A stretch of DNA of 64,000 nt from Nothophaeocryptopus gaeumannii (Eukaryota > Ascomycota > Dothideomycetes > Mycosphaerellales > Mycosphaerellaceae), in contig JASISA010000040.1 in the NCBI GenBank assembly GCA_031771865.1, positions 620,001 to 684,000 of the forward strand, given 5' to 3'. Of the stretch, positions 1 to 10,237 are shown piece after piece (position 1 is the first letter of the stretch; every line of letters starts with the position of its first letter). The position numbers and the translations under genes are program-made. The notes beneath the pieces were generated by a model. That model ran no database searches, was not told the origin of the DNA, and saw nothing but the letters and a program-made list of their open reading frames with translations.

Positions 1-1
1 A

Positions 2-493
2 GCTGGCGCCGCAGGCCTGATGAGATCTTGTTTCATCCACACGCTGAAAATAGTAACAAACGACAAGCGTGGTGGCTCGAGACCAACAATCCAGTATCAA
101 AGCGTCGCCGACTTTCTCATCTCCATGAAAATGCGTCTCGAAACAACCCGCTACCTAACCTGGAAAGCATGCCACTACCTCGACACAACCGGCGAAGCCG
201 AACTCGCGTACCAAGCCAAAGTCTATGGCTCTGAGACCGCAATCCAATGCGTTCTTGAGGCCATGCAGGCGGTTGGTGTCAGCAGCTACGACACTTCTCA
301 GCCATACGGGCTCATGATGGATGATGCGATCTGCTTGCCCGTGTTTGAAGGCTCAAATACTGGTATTCGTAGAAGGCAGATTCAGAAGATATTTGGGACG
401 GTGGGGTATGATCCTGATTCTTGCGCGAGTAACACGAGTTGGAGTAACGAGAAGGAAGGTTTTCCGAAGGGGTTTTCGAAGTGTCACATTTGA
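2..493 (+). CDS. Acyl-CoA dehydrogenase family protein, C-terminal part (5' end outside window)
   Basis: The frame is open from base 2 to a TGA at 491-493, so this is the 3' end of a gene starting before the window. The encoded ~163 residues look like the C-terminal helical domain of flavin-dependent acyl-CoA dehydrogenases: a GAAGLMRS segment, then QSVADFL, a helix with RYLTWKACHYLD, and a late VFEGSNTGIRRRQI segment matching the EG-x-N-x-G/RRRQI signature near the end of these enzymes. Family members oxidise acyl-CoA (or, in related enzymes, nitroalkanes) with FAD in mitochondria or peroxisomes. The substrate cannot be told from this fragment. The ATG at 20 is internal. It converges with the phytanoyl-CoA dioxygenase-like gene at 735-2379, which may hint at a shared lipid role, but that is inference. 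Confidence 0.8.
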   Translation, partial: AGAAGLMRSCFIHTLKIVTNDKRGGSRPTIQYQSVADFLISMKMRLETTRYLTWKACHYLDTTGEAELAYQAKVYGSETAIQCVLEAMQAVGVSSYDTSQPYGLMMDDAICLPVFEGSNTGIRRRQIQKIFGTVGYDPDSCASNTSWSNEKEGFPKGFSKCHI

Positions 494-734
494 TGTTATG
501 GAAAGGCTGTGCTTGGATTTCTAGTATATTGTGTTGTGAGTTGCAATGAGTCAGGTATCTCAGAATGAACGCCAAATGCGATGTATACGGTTTGATCAAA
601 ACTCACATATCTTCCTACCTTGTACTTTTCTACCATGCCCATCAAAGTCGCTCTACGGATAATAGCACACTCCCATCCACACATCAATCGACAAACCAAG
701 CTGGGAACACGCAAATTCCCTTTCTCAATCACCC

Positions 735-2379
735 TCACCCCTCCCCATTCTCATACCCCAACCACGGGCTTTTCTCTCTAAGTTCCCCAACCGAGTCCTT
801 CACCCTCTCCACGAACGTCTTGCTCGGATTCATCGGCCCATGCGTATTCCCCAACGCTGCAAATGTCCGAAACCCACACAGCGCCCTCTGCCTCGGTCCC
901 AATTTCTCAAAAACTTCTGGTTTCATGTGCAACGCGAAATTTTCATGCGTCCTCAAGTGCGGTCTTGTGAAGTACGCCAATATGATAGGTCGCACGGTAT
1001 CTGGCCGGGTGTTGACACCCGTCCCATGCCAAAGCCGGCTCTCGAATATAAGAGCAGACCCAGCGGGTGCCGCGGCGGGGATTGTACCGGCAGAACTAAA
1101 CTCATTGACCGGCGTATTGACGCCTCGATGCGATTTTGGTATGACCCGTGTAGCGCCAATTTCTTCAGTATTATCCACCAGATAATAGCATATCTGAAGA
1201 GCGTAGGGGATATGCCAGACTGGCGGGCCTTGCGATGCTTGATCGCGATGGAGCATTTGGGCTGTGCCGCCGTGTTTGGCGATATTGGCGGAGTAGGAAC
1301 CTAGATATGCGTCGTCGCCGACGTACCTGTTAAGCGCGAAGGGTGGACGGTTAGTGTGTCGAATGGCGTGGAGCGTTATCGATTGTCTTCTTACCAGGGG
1401 ATGAATTCGGAGATGAGAGGGTCGTTGAGGAGGTCACTGAATTCGGGGCCTTTGTTGATTAGGTTCCTGGGCTAAAGTCAGTATAGAAGGGAGATGTTGA
1501 AGAGGGAAGGGGTGTGTTGATTTCGTAAGGAAAATGTCGGTACTTACCATATCCGCTGATTTGGTCCTTCAAAGTCGCCAACTCCGGCCTTCTCCTCGCC
1601 TGCCGCTTGCTCAAGGACAGCCTTTCGAACTATTCTGAGCTGCTCCGGCGAGAGCGCATCTTTGACGAATCCGAAGCCCCACTCTTTCACATCTTTCTTG
1701 ACCTGCTCAAGGTCTCTGGTAGGCTTAGGTAGTTCTGCAGCATCCCATTTCTTGTCTGGATCAAGCTGATAGGGAACTTCCCGAGCAAGCAACTGCAGGA
1801 ACCGAGCGGCCTTGAGAGCGTTGCCCTGAGGATATGATGCTGGGTAAGTCTTGATGTCTGCGAAACGAGCATCCATGATACCAACGAAGCCTTCGAAAAG
1901 CTGGACTATGAGCTCTGGTCGGATGCTGAACGAAGCATGTGCAGTGGCCCCTGTTGGTAATTTGTCCTCGACCTTCGGTTCACGGCCTGCACGAGCATCT
2001 ACATAGATTGGTGACACCGTAAGTACGCCGCTCTCGTAAAGTCCGCCGAGTGTCAGCTCAATGATGCCGTCCAGCTCTGTCATAGTCTTTAGGATATCAG
2101 CAAGGATACATTCATGGCTGGCCATCGCAATGTGCTTCCCAATGGGAAACTATGCAAATCGTGCTTCCCATTGTTTTTCGTATGAACTACCAAGCATGTG
2201 TGCTGCATCGAATGCACAATCGACGTGGAAAGCGATAGGGAACGCACCGACAGCCTCTCATTGATGATGTCCTTCGCTTGAGAGACATGGTCGTCAAACT
2301 TTCTCCGAAGCTCAATACCGTAATCTTGCGTGAACTCCAGCTCAGGAGTATATGTCTTTGATGGAGGAAGGTCTGACAT
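735..2379 (-). CDS. Phytanoyl-CoA dioxygenase (PhyH)-like protein with unassigned N-terminal region
   Basis: Model with four exons: 2379-2248, 2149-1548, 1466-1395 and 1326-735 (465 aa). Donors are GTGCGT, GTAAGT, GTAAGA and each acceptor keeps the frame. The C-terminal ~300 residues are PhyH-like: a start motif around KEWGFGFVKDALSPEQ, an NKGPEF segment, then the Fe(II) ligands of the facial triad as LHRDQ (HxD) and a distal WHGTG histidine, followed by a 2-oxoglutarate-binding region. The family hydroxylates lipid or small-molecule substrates using Fe(II), O2 and 2-oxoglutarate. The first ~150 residues precede the normal start of such proteins and I do not recognise them. The exon holding the end of that region and the start of PhyH is continuous, so the fusion appears real rather than two genes. 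Substrate unknown. Confidence 0.8.
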
Positions 2380-3616
2380 TTTACCAACAAAGTTGACTTG
2401 GTGGTATCTGAGGCTCTTCAGTATAAGACTACTTCCTTCTTTTTGTCTTTCAAGACCTTATAGATATCGAGGCCCTGTAAGAGACTCGTACCCGGTCCGA
2501 GAGCAGCGCGACGGGTAACAGGCATTGTCGCCGTCATGTAAAGCTTGTTTACGTGTTCATAGCATTGGCGTTGCCCGACAGATCGCGAATCGCAAGCCAA
2601 GACGCCGGAACCAGGATTATCTCGATCAATGAGAGTATCAGATTGGCGTGAAACAGGGCAAATCTTAGCCGGTTGAGCCGTTGTGCCACCGACTTGGTCT
2701 TCTAAAGGTAGGGTTGAACATGCACATGAAGCTCGGGTGTAGTCTATCCGCGGCTTATACAAGGCACATAAGTCTACCAGAAGTACGTGCATAATGGAGA
2801 GATCGTATCTACGCGAGCGTGGGCAGCGGCAGTTGACTTGGATCCGGTGGTCAAGAAGAATGCGAATAAAGAACCTGAGGCCAGAGATTCGGCACGGCTT
2901 CGGCCCTGATAATGTCCTGATTGTCAATCCAAGACATTGCGCGAAATGCCGTATCCGATGTGAATACGATGCGAGAGACAGCAAAGGGCGAAGGGTTGTC
3001 ATTGTTAATGTAAACTGCAGAGCGAGAAGAGAGTGATGTTGAAGTGAAGAGTCCATCGCGCTGGTCCGTGCGGTCATCGGCTACGGCTACAATACGGCTA
3101 ACCGATCCACACTGTTCGCATATCCGCTCATCCAGGAAACATTCGCTTTCTGCACATGGCTCTTGTTAAGCGGATCGATGACAATGCGATCGCATAATAG
3201 TGGAGTGGTTGGCGAAAGCTTTCTTGCACCTCCCATACGCGGTGCGATCTCCTTCGTACCTGCATGAGTTCGACATCCGGCTCGAGACCGCCCCGCCCTC
3301 GTGGCCCGCGACTGGGGTTGGCTCACTGTGGAGTGAGTGTGGACTCACTGTGAGCTTACCTTGATGAGAGCTCGCAAGAGCGACCGGCGTGTCACTCATC
3401 AGCCTTACACCAACGCGTACAGTATCACAACTGAAGCAACAACATCTAAAACACCTATGCTGCCCTGTTCTACTCCTATGCTGTTGCCCCGTTATCCTGC
3501 TTGAAACCACCAGGCACACCCGCCTGTGCCACGTCGGAGCTACCTTCATCCGCTCGTCTTACATACCTACTTAGCAGGGGTCTGTAGCCAACGTCACCTT
3601 CGTCCCATCCGCACAA
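2380..3616. other. Intergenic region between divergent genes
   Basis: About 1.2 kb between the start of the PhyH-like gene (minus) and the S9 peptidase gene (plus). Several open frames exist on the minus strand (for example 2418-3077), but they have no recognisable domain and biased Arg/Ser/Cys content typical of chance frames. It presumably contains both promoters. I see no repeat or RNA gene. Confidence 0.5.
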
Positions 3617-6001
3617 ATGGTCAGACGAGCCATGCAGTTCACGCCCAAAGTCCTGCTGTCCGCTCCCAGGCGGTCGGCGGGCGTGCCGAATGCCTCCGGG
3701 ACCAGAGTGCTGTACACAGTCAGCACGTACAGCTTCGACACACATGCGAAGACCAGCGAGCTTCGCGTCCTGGACATACAGACCGGCGACAGCCATGAGC
3801 TTGCCACCGATGACGACATCAGTGATCTGAACTGGCTCGACGAAGACCATTTCGCTTGCTTGCAGGCAGAGAAGGATGGGACCACTAGCGTTTATGTGGC
3901 GAGCGTAAGTGAGGTAGGTCTTGGCGAGCTCCCTTGCACATGACTAAGTTGCTGATGTTCGGGCTCAGGTCATTAAGCAAACCAGGTTTGGTGAAAGCCA
4001 TTACATCGCAGGCAAGATAGAAGCACCAGCCGGCAATCTCAAAGTGAAGAAATTGGATGCAGACAACTTCGCCGTTGTCGTGTCTGCTCAGGCCTATCCG
4101 GATGGGAGCCTCTATAATCCAGAGACAGCAACCAAAAATCATTCCACAGCAAAGCTGTACACTGGTCTCTTCGTACGCCATTGGGACAAGTGGAGCTCAA
4201 AGGAGAAGAATGCTCTCTGGTATGGAAGGCTTAGCAGGAAAGGAAAGGGCAAGTTTCACTTGTCCGGACTCAACAACGCTACTGTCAGTACTCGACTCGA
4301 ATGTCCCATACAGCCGTTCGGTGGCACAGACAACTTTGATGTGAGCACAGGCGGCATTATCTTCGTAGCCAAGGATCCGGATCTTATCCCAGCATTGAAC
4401 ACGAAAGAAAACGTATATCTACTGCATATGCCGGACTGGGACGGCGACAGGAAACCATCGATACAGCAAGTTGTCGTCCCTGGCTTCGAAGGTGCAGCAT
4501 CATCGCCGGTATTCAGCAAGGACGGCAGCAAAGCGGCTTTCTTGATGATGAAGACAAGAGGATATGAAGCAGACAAAAACCAGATCTTCGTAGTTTCAGA
4601 TCTGAAGTCTGCTCATATTAGTCTTCAGCGAGCATATTCCACAACCGAAAAGGGCACGTGGGATCGCAGCCCGGGTTCTGTCGTCTGGAGTGCTGACGCA
4701 AAGTCCGTGCTCGTTACCGCAGAAGAACACGGTGAGGGTAAGCTGTTCCAAATACCGATCGATCTGCCCACACAGGAGCCTCGAACTCTTGTAAATCATG
4801 GGTATATCACGGATATTCGACCGCTTCCGAATGGCAAGATCTTTGTGTCTGGCAGTTCCTTAGGAGATAACAGCTTCTTCGTTCTTGTCGATCCGCAAGT
4901 ACCGCCAAATCGAGGAGGATCAAATGTGACTTGGACGAACTCCAACTCTGCCGATGGTACCAAATTCGGCCTCAAGCCTGAACAGATTGACTCGATCTGG
5001 ACACCCGCCAGCAACCCGAAAGTCAACAAGTCCGTTCACAGTATTGTGATTCGGCCCAGTAACTTCGACCGCAACAAGAAGTATCCTGTGGCATATCTAA
5101 TTCATGGCGGGCCGCAAGGAGCATGGGGCGACAATTGGAGTACCAGGTGGAATCCCATGGTCTTCGCCGAGCAAGGTTACATTGTGATCGCTCCTAATCC
5201 AACTGGCAGTACGGGATATGGACAGGCGTTCACCGATGCAATCAGGAGGAATTGGGGTGGTGATCCTTACCAAGACATTGTCAATGTGTTTGAATGGGCG
5301 AGCAAGAACATCCCCGAAGCTGATCATGACCGAGCTGTCGCACTTGGGGCGAGCTATGGAGGGTACATGATGAATTGGTGAGCCCTCTGAGGTCAACCCT
5401 GTGCTAAATCGTGCTGACACTGCATAGGATACAAGGGCACGACCTCGGCCGCAAGTTCAAGTGTCTCGTCTGCCATGACGGTATCACGTCTTTTGCAGGT
5501 GGCATGCTTGGTACTGAAGAGCTCTACTTCCCTTTCTACGATTTAGGTGGAACTCCGTGGTACGACCCGGGTTTCAAGCCAGCACCTGGCGACCCATTTC
5601 CAATGTCTCAAGGCCACGACAACTTCGGCGCCACTACCCTGTCAGATTGGCGGAAGTGGGACCCTAGCGAACACTTTGCAAACTGGTCAACCCCACAGCT
5701 GGTCATTCATTCTTCAAAAGACTACCGTCTGCCCATTGCAGAGGGTCTTGCGGCATTCAACGTCTTACAATCGAGAGGTGTACCATCTAAGTTCTTGACT
5801 TTCCCGGACGAGAACCACTGGGTACTCAAGCCGGAGAATAGTCTTGTGTGGCATAAGGTGGTGCTCAACTGGATCAATTACTATGCCGGCTTAAAGCCAT
5901 ACACCGACGAGGATGAAGAGAGTGAGGAGTTCTTCGGTGGCGTGAAAGACGACAAAGAGGAACCGGTGGAGATGGAGGGTCAAGGTAAAGTAGAGACATG
6001 A
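3617..6001 (+). CDS. Dipeptidyl-peptidase V-like serine peptidase (S9 prolyl oligopeptidase family)
   Basis: Three exons: 3617-3904, 3969-5377 and 5428-6001, giving 756 aa; both introns are short and the joins restore family-like sequence. The N-terminal half reads as a beta-propeller (SAPRRSAGVPNASG, then repeated blade-like stretches). The C-terminal alpha/beta-hydrolase domain has the nucleophile motif GASYGGYM, the acid in SSKDYRLP and the catalytic His in DENHW. The family removes X-Ala, His-Ser or similar dipeptides from peptides. No signal peptide follows the chosen ATG, so an intracellular enzyme is more likely than the secreted DPP V of some moulds, unless an upstream exon was missed. 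The last ~35 residues are strongly acidic, a tail not needed for catalysis. The length fits the family. Confidence 0.9.
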
Positions 6002-6217
6002 GGTGACGAATTTAATGAGAGATGACGTTTTGAGATACTTACTCACATTCTGAAGTGCATTCATGCCAGACTCCGACTTCACGACCAATGCGAACACGCT
6101 GGCTACCAGAATCAAGTCTCAGATGCTGACTGCTCCAAGCTTTATCAGACGCTCCTCACGGCAATCCTGCAGCCCACGATCTTAAAATATCCGGTTGCTT
6201 ACTACACCTCAGGCCCA

Positions 6218-7991
6218 ATGTCACTCGCGTCTTATCCTCACAATGTCACAGATTCGTATTGCGCCTTTCAAAGAGAAACAACCACCATGGTGCTCGCCAT
6301 CTACAACCCGAGTCGGGGACTTGACTCCCAAACAATATCCTCTCCAACTACCATCATCCTCCTCACATGTCTCCTTACCCTACCATACCTAATCCACATC
6401 TCCCTTCTCAAGCCCATCATCTACGGCCATCTTGCACACATCCCCGGCCCCAAGCCCGCTGCCCTCTCATGGTACTATCTCGCCTACTTCGACCTCAAAT
6501 TCCAACGCAACAAAGTCATCACATCCTGGCATGAAACCTACGGCCCTGTGGTCCGTATCCGTCCAAATGAAGTCTCCCTAGCAAACCCAGACGGCTACAA
6601 AGAAATTTACTACACGAAATCACAATATGCCAAGACGAAATATTTCAAACGATTCGCGTTGCATGGGGAGGATAATCTTTTTTCGACGGAGGGATATACG
6701 GAGCATCAGAAGTTGAAGAGACAATTTGCAGGTGCCTCCGCCAAGTCCGTCGTCCTCTCCAACGCCAATACCCTCGTCCGCAAGCGTGTGTCTGCATTCA
6801 TCGCTGCCATGACATCCTCCTCCTCCTCCTCAACCACCAAGACAGGAGGCGCCTGGCTCGTCGATTTCTTCCCCCTCTTCGACTGTTTCTCGCACGACGT
6901 CATGACGCGCTTCTTATACTCTCCCTCCCACGACACGGATACCCTGCTGTCCGAGTTCGATCGACCTCTGGTAGTCAATTTGAAGAAATCCCAGATCTAT
7001 ACTCCTATGTGGGTCAATTTGGGGGAACTTTCACAACATCCTGTGGGGAGGTGGTTTTTCCCGAATGGATATCATGAGATTTGACAATATGGCGCCGAGC
7101 TTAAGAAGCATATTGAGGGGTTGGTAGAGGCTTGTGATGCTGGTATGAACTATGAAGGAGGGGAAGGGAGAGGGGAGAGAGGGGAGAAGGGAGAGCGAGT
7201 GGAGTTTATACCGATACATGAGAGGACAAGGGGCACTGGGAAGAGAAAAAAAAAAGGCCTCCGAGATGTTTGATAATTTGAAAGCAGGAAAGATGACGAC
7301 TGCGAGTACGTTGACGTATATTATTGTTCGGAGACTCTCGCGGCATCCTACCTGGCAAAAGCGACTGCAGACCGAACCACTCGCTCTGTCAATAGACTCG
7401 GCCGGCAACCTAGCGCATTCGGACCTAGAGAAGTTCCCTGTCTGAAACGCAGTGATTAAAGAGACGATACGTATGCATTCCACCGCATCCGGGCGACAAG
7501 AACGGATTGTGCCAGCTGGTGGAAGAAGAACTTTTTCTGATGTTCATATCCCGAGGGAGCGACGGTCTCATTGCATCGACGCTGATGTTGCATTACGATG
7601 CTAGAGTCTATCCAGATCCGGAGGTGTGGGAGCCAGACCGCTGGCTGAATTCAGATGCTGCAGCTCTGAAGAAGATGGGGTATTCTCATGTACCGTTCGG
7701 ACATGGTGCTAGGGTTTGTATTGGGCAACATCTTGGTGAGTTGGCAGACGCAGTGCTTGCTCGTTTGTCAGCGATGAGTTGCTGATTGTTGGGATAGCTA
7801 TGATGGAGATTCGACCGCTGATAGCCACAATATACCGCCGCTTCTCAACGAAGCTAAGCGATACTGCCACCGACGATGATATGGAACAGCTCGGCACGCT
7901 TGCTGCGGTGCCTCGAGGGTTGAGATGTGTAGAGTTCTTGAGATGCAAGCTTACCCCGTCTGCAGTGACAGCAGTCTATTCGCTGAAGTAG
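6218..7991 (+). pseudogene. Cytochrome P450 monooxygenase, decayed
   Basis: The first frame (6218-7084) has an N-terminal membrane helix, the proline hinge IPGPKP, and typical P450 text such as YGPVVRIRPNEVS and an EDNLFSTEG-type helix C region. It ends at TGA 7082-7084, but the same frame continues with P450-like QYGAELKKH, so this stop is a point change. Further on, a K-helix KETIR (ExxR) lies just after another in-frame TGA near 7445, and a frameshift follows around 7540-7560. The heme loop FGHGARVCIGQHL (Cys ligand) is intact near 7696-7734. A normal intron, 7735-7796, then leads to the last segment. The I-helix oxygen-binding region is lost in a G/A-rich stretch (about 7150-7260). A full-length product is impossible. 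Substrate unknown. Confidence 0.85.
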
Positions 7992-8548
7992 CATGTCCAG
8001 CCTTAATAAGGCGTTATAAGTGCCGGGGAACTGCCAAGTGAGCTTTCTGTGTTCGGAGGCAGCTTGTTAAGTAGACGACGCCCTCTTGCACTTGGATGTA
8101 GGCTCTCCATCTATATTCTATTTGTCGTTCCATCGCCATTATGGGCATTCCGAACATCGAAACCACAGTCAACCGCAAAGCGCCCTCCTACTCCGAACAG
8201 CCAGCCACTGGAACAGGCGAAATGAACAATCTCGACGCCCTTCGTTCATGTCAATCTTAAATTCAGATTCGACGACGTCTCTTGGCGCCATAATATCTCC
8301 CGAAAGCTATATAACATGGCAACTGCTCCAGCACGTCCGGGAAGCTCTCAGCTCGTGAGGCCCGGGGAGTTTCACACTAAAGCCTATGTTGGGTAACCGC
8401 CTCCGCCAACAGCCGACGTTTTCTCAAGGGGAGATATACTTGTACATCCAGCGTCTTCCAGAATTTGCTATAGCTATCTCGGTCTATACTGTCCACAACC
8501 TTTGTTACAATCTTCCTCCTACAGCGAAATTCTCGGCCTCCGATCAAC

Positions 8549-9014
8549 ATGTTCCGCCGCACTCTCCTCTCCTTAGGGCTTCTTTACCTTGCGGTCCAAT
8601 CTGTGGTTGCAGTCAATCCCTGTGGATGTTGTTGCGTAAGTGAAATAAGGATCTTAGAGCGACTTGGACTAATTAGAGACAAAGACGCCACAGAAGAAGT
8701 GTGGATGGAGTCACAACTCAGCGACAGGTGGTTATTGTACAGAAAATGCTATGGGATGCACTCATCCTTGCGCCTGCATGTGTTTGAGAGCCACGCTCGC
8801 TGGGCCATCGGAACAGGTCTCTTTGGTCGGTATCGGTGGTTCCCTAAGCACTGCAGGCCCGTCAAGCTGTCTGCTGGTCAACATTATCTACCCGACGCTG
8901 TTCACATGGGCCTGCAATATGTGTCCAGCAGAGATGGCAACGCACTTACCCATTCGAGGAAGTATCGCAAGCCAGTTCGAGAGTAGGATGGATTGCTGTT
9001 TGGGGCAAGGCTGA
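8549..9014 (+). CDS. Cysteine-rich small secreted-protein-like ORF running into permease fragment
   Basis: Proposed exons 8549-8635 and 8679-9014. Exon 1 encodes a signal peptide (MFRRTLLSLGLLYLAVQSVVA) followed at once by VNPCGCCC. The donor is GTAAGT, and the acceptor AG at 8677-8678 gives a second exon rich in Cys (KKCGW, GYCTE, GCTHPCACMC): ten cysteines within about 45 mature residues. This pattern is typical of small disulfide-rich secreted fungal proteins. The frame then continues, without its own stop, into permease-derived sequence (GIGGSLSTAGP) to TGA at 9012, so the present 140-residue ORF is probably a chimera that lost its native 3' end. RIP-mutated relatives at 16.5-18.8 kb share about 330 bp including promoter and intron, and one has a longer intron end with a CTAAC branch site, which supports the splicing. 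Without splicing the frame is also open (145 aa). Function unknown. Confidence 0.45.
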
Positions 9015-9281
9015 CATCTCGGACCAGGACGAATTCGCTTTTCGATTTGTCGATCCAAGCTTTGGGTTCGCGCTGGGATGGACGTACTTTTATGCCAGCT
9101 CAATGTTGTTCTGCGCTGAGATCTCTGCTGTGGCTTCTGTTTTGGGATACTGGGAGCTGGACGTAAATCCGGCAGTCTGGGTCGGGATGGTGATGGTAGT
9201 TTGTCTGGCACTGAATGTTTTTGCGGTGAAGTAAGAATTCCTGATCCCTTTCTATTCGAGCTTCCCTGACACTGTCGCAGG

Positions 9282-9657
9282 CATAGATTTTGAATACTGA
9301 ATATTCAATTCTTTCGACCTATATTCATGATTCAATTCAACTGGCTTGTGCGCTGTCGGCGACAAGGTAGGTACAACCCTGAATAGTACGGGCTTCTTTA
9401 GGCTCCTATGCTCTCTAGGTACAGATCTCTTATTGCGAGGCGCTCGCCGGCCTCGTCAGCTTGTGGATCGCTCTTAACTCCAGGCACGAGTGCTCTAGAG
9501 AGGGCCTTAGGCAGGACAGCTAGTAAGGAGACGTTGCTCCGGAGTAGATCCGATGATTTGAATATATTTTATTCATTCAAGGGTCGGGTATTCAATTCGT
9601 GAGTTGAATTGGATGTTTTGAATATTGATCATATCCATTCAACATTCAAAATATATG
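9282..9657. mobile_element. hAT-type MITE, 376 bp, with 8-bp target duplication
   Basis: The ends are inverted repeats: CATAGATTTTGAATACTGAA at the left and, read from the other strand, CATATATTTTGAATGTTGAA at the right. GTCGCAGG occurs directly on both sides (9274-9281 and 9658-9665). An 8-bp duplication and ends beginning CA are typical of hAT elements. No transposase frame is present, so it is non-autonomous. Short ATTCAATTC/TTGAATA motifs recur near both ends. It sits in an intron of the permease pseudogene, and the duplicated 8 bp contain the splice acceptor CAG|G. Confidence 0.75.
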
Positions 9658-10237
9658 GTCGCAGGTACTATGGCGAGAGCGAGTTCATCTTTAGCTGCAC
9701 GAAGCTCCTGCTACTGATCGGTCTCTGTCTGCTAACTTTGGAAAAAATGTGCGGCGGTAATCCAAAGCATGACGCGTATGGCTTCGAGTATTGGACGAAC
9801 AGCGATTCCATGCACGCATACTATACTACTGGCGTGACGGGGAGATTCCTGGGCTTTTGGAGCGTGATGCTGTATGCAGCACCCTCCGTTTCTGGCCCCG
9901 ACCTGATCGCACTGGCAGCTGGCGAGATCGTCAATCCTCGTCGAAATATTCCACGAGTAGCCAGGATGGTCTTTGTCCGAATTGTCGGATTCCATGTCTT
10001 CGGCGTTCTATGCGTAGGCATCATCTGCTCGAGCAAAGACTCCAGACTCCTCGGTGCGATTGACAATGGCGACGTGGGCTCCACCGCATCTCCATGGGTC
10101 ATTGGCATCTCCAATCTCGGAATCGATGGCCTCGCTGGGCTTATCAACGTCCTCATGCTGATCTCGGGATGCAGTTGCGGAAATGCCTACATATGCATGC
10201 CAGCGTCGTTCGAAGAACAAGAGACCGCCGTTCTGCT

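Larger units (their letters stand above)
8141..10215 (+). pseudogene. Amino-acid permease (APC/YAT family), fragmented
   Basis: Pieces of one fungal amino-acid permease lie in order. The N-terminus from ATG 8141 (MGIPNIETTV) stops making sense near 8245. Then a region resuming near 8790 encodes GIGGSLSTAGP and HLPIRGSI, with a one-base shift inside the GTGLF-VGIGG motif. A third piece, about 9021-9235, is FVDPSFGFALGWTYFYAS, and 9666-10215 is YYGESEF through PRRNIPR and a last NAYICM. Between pieces one and two sits an unrelated cysteine-rich coding sequence. A MITE lies in the intron between pieces three and four. After about 10215 the similarity stops and the sequence belongs to the end of the G-patch gene. 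The last third of the transporter (about 4-5 helices) is missing, so the gene is dead. Confidence 0.85.

Noticed and set aside
565..1185. 206-codon frame on the plus strand
   Set aside because: Lies antisense to the last exon of the PhyH-like gene, whose catalytic motifs are clear.
2418..3077. 219-codon open frame on the minus strand
   Set aside because: No domain, low-complexity Arg/Ser/Cys content, overlaps other open frames in the same intergenic space; judged to be chance.
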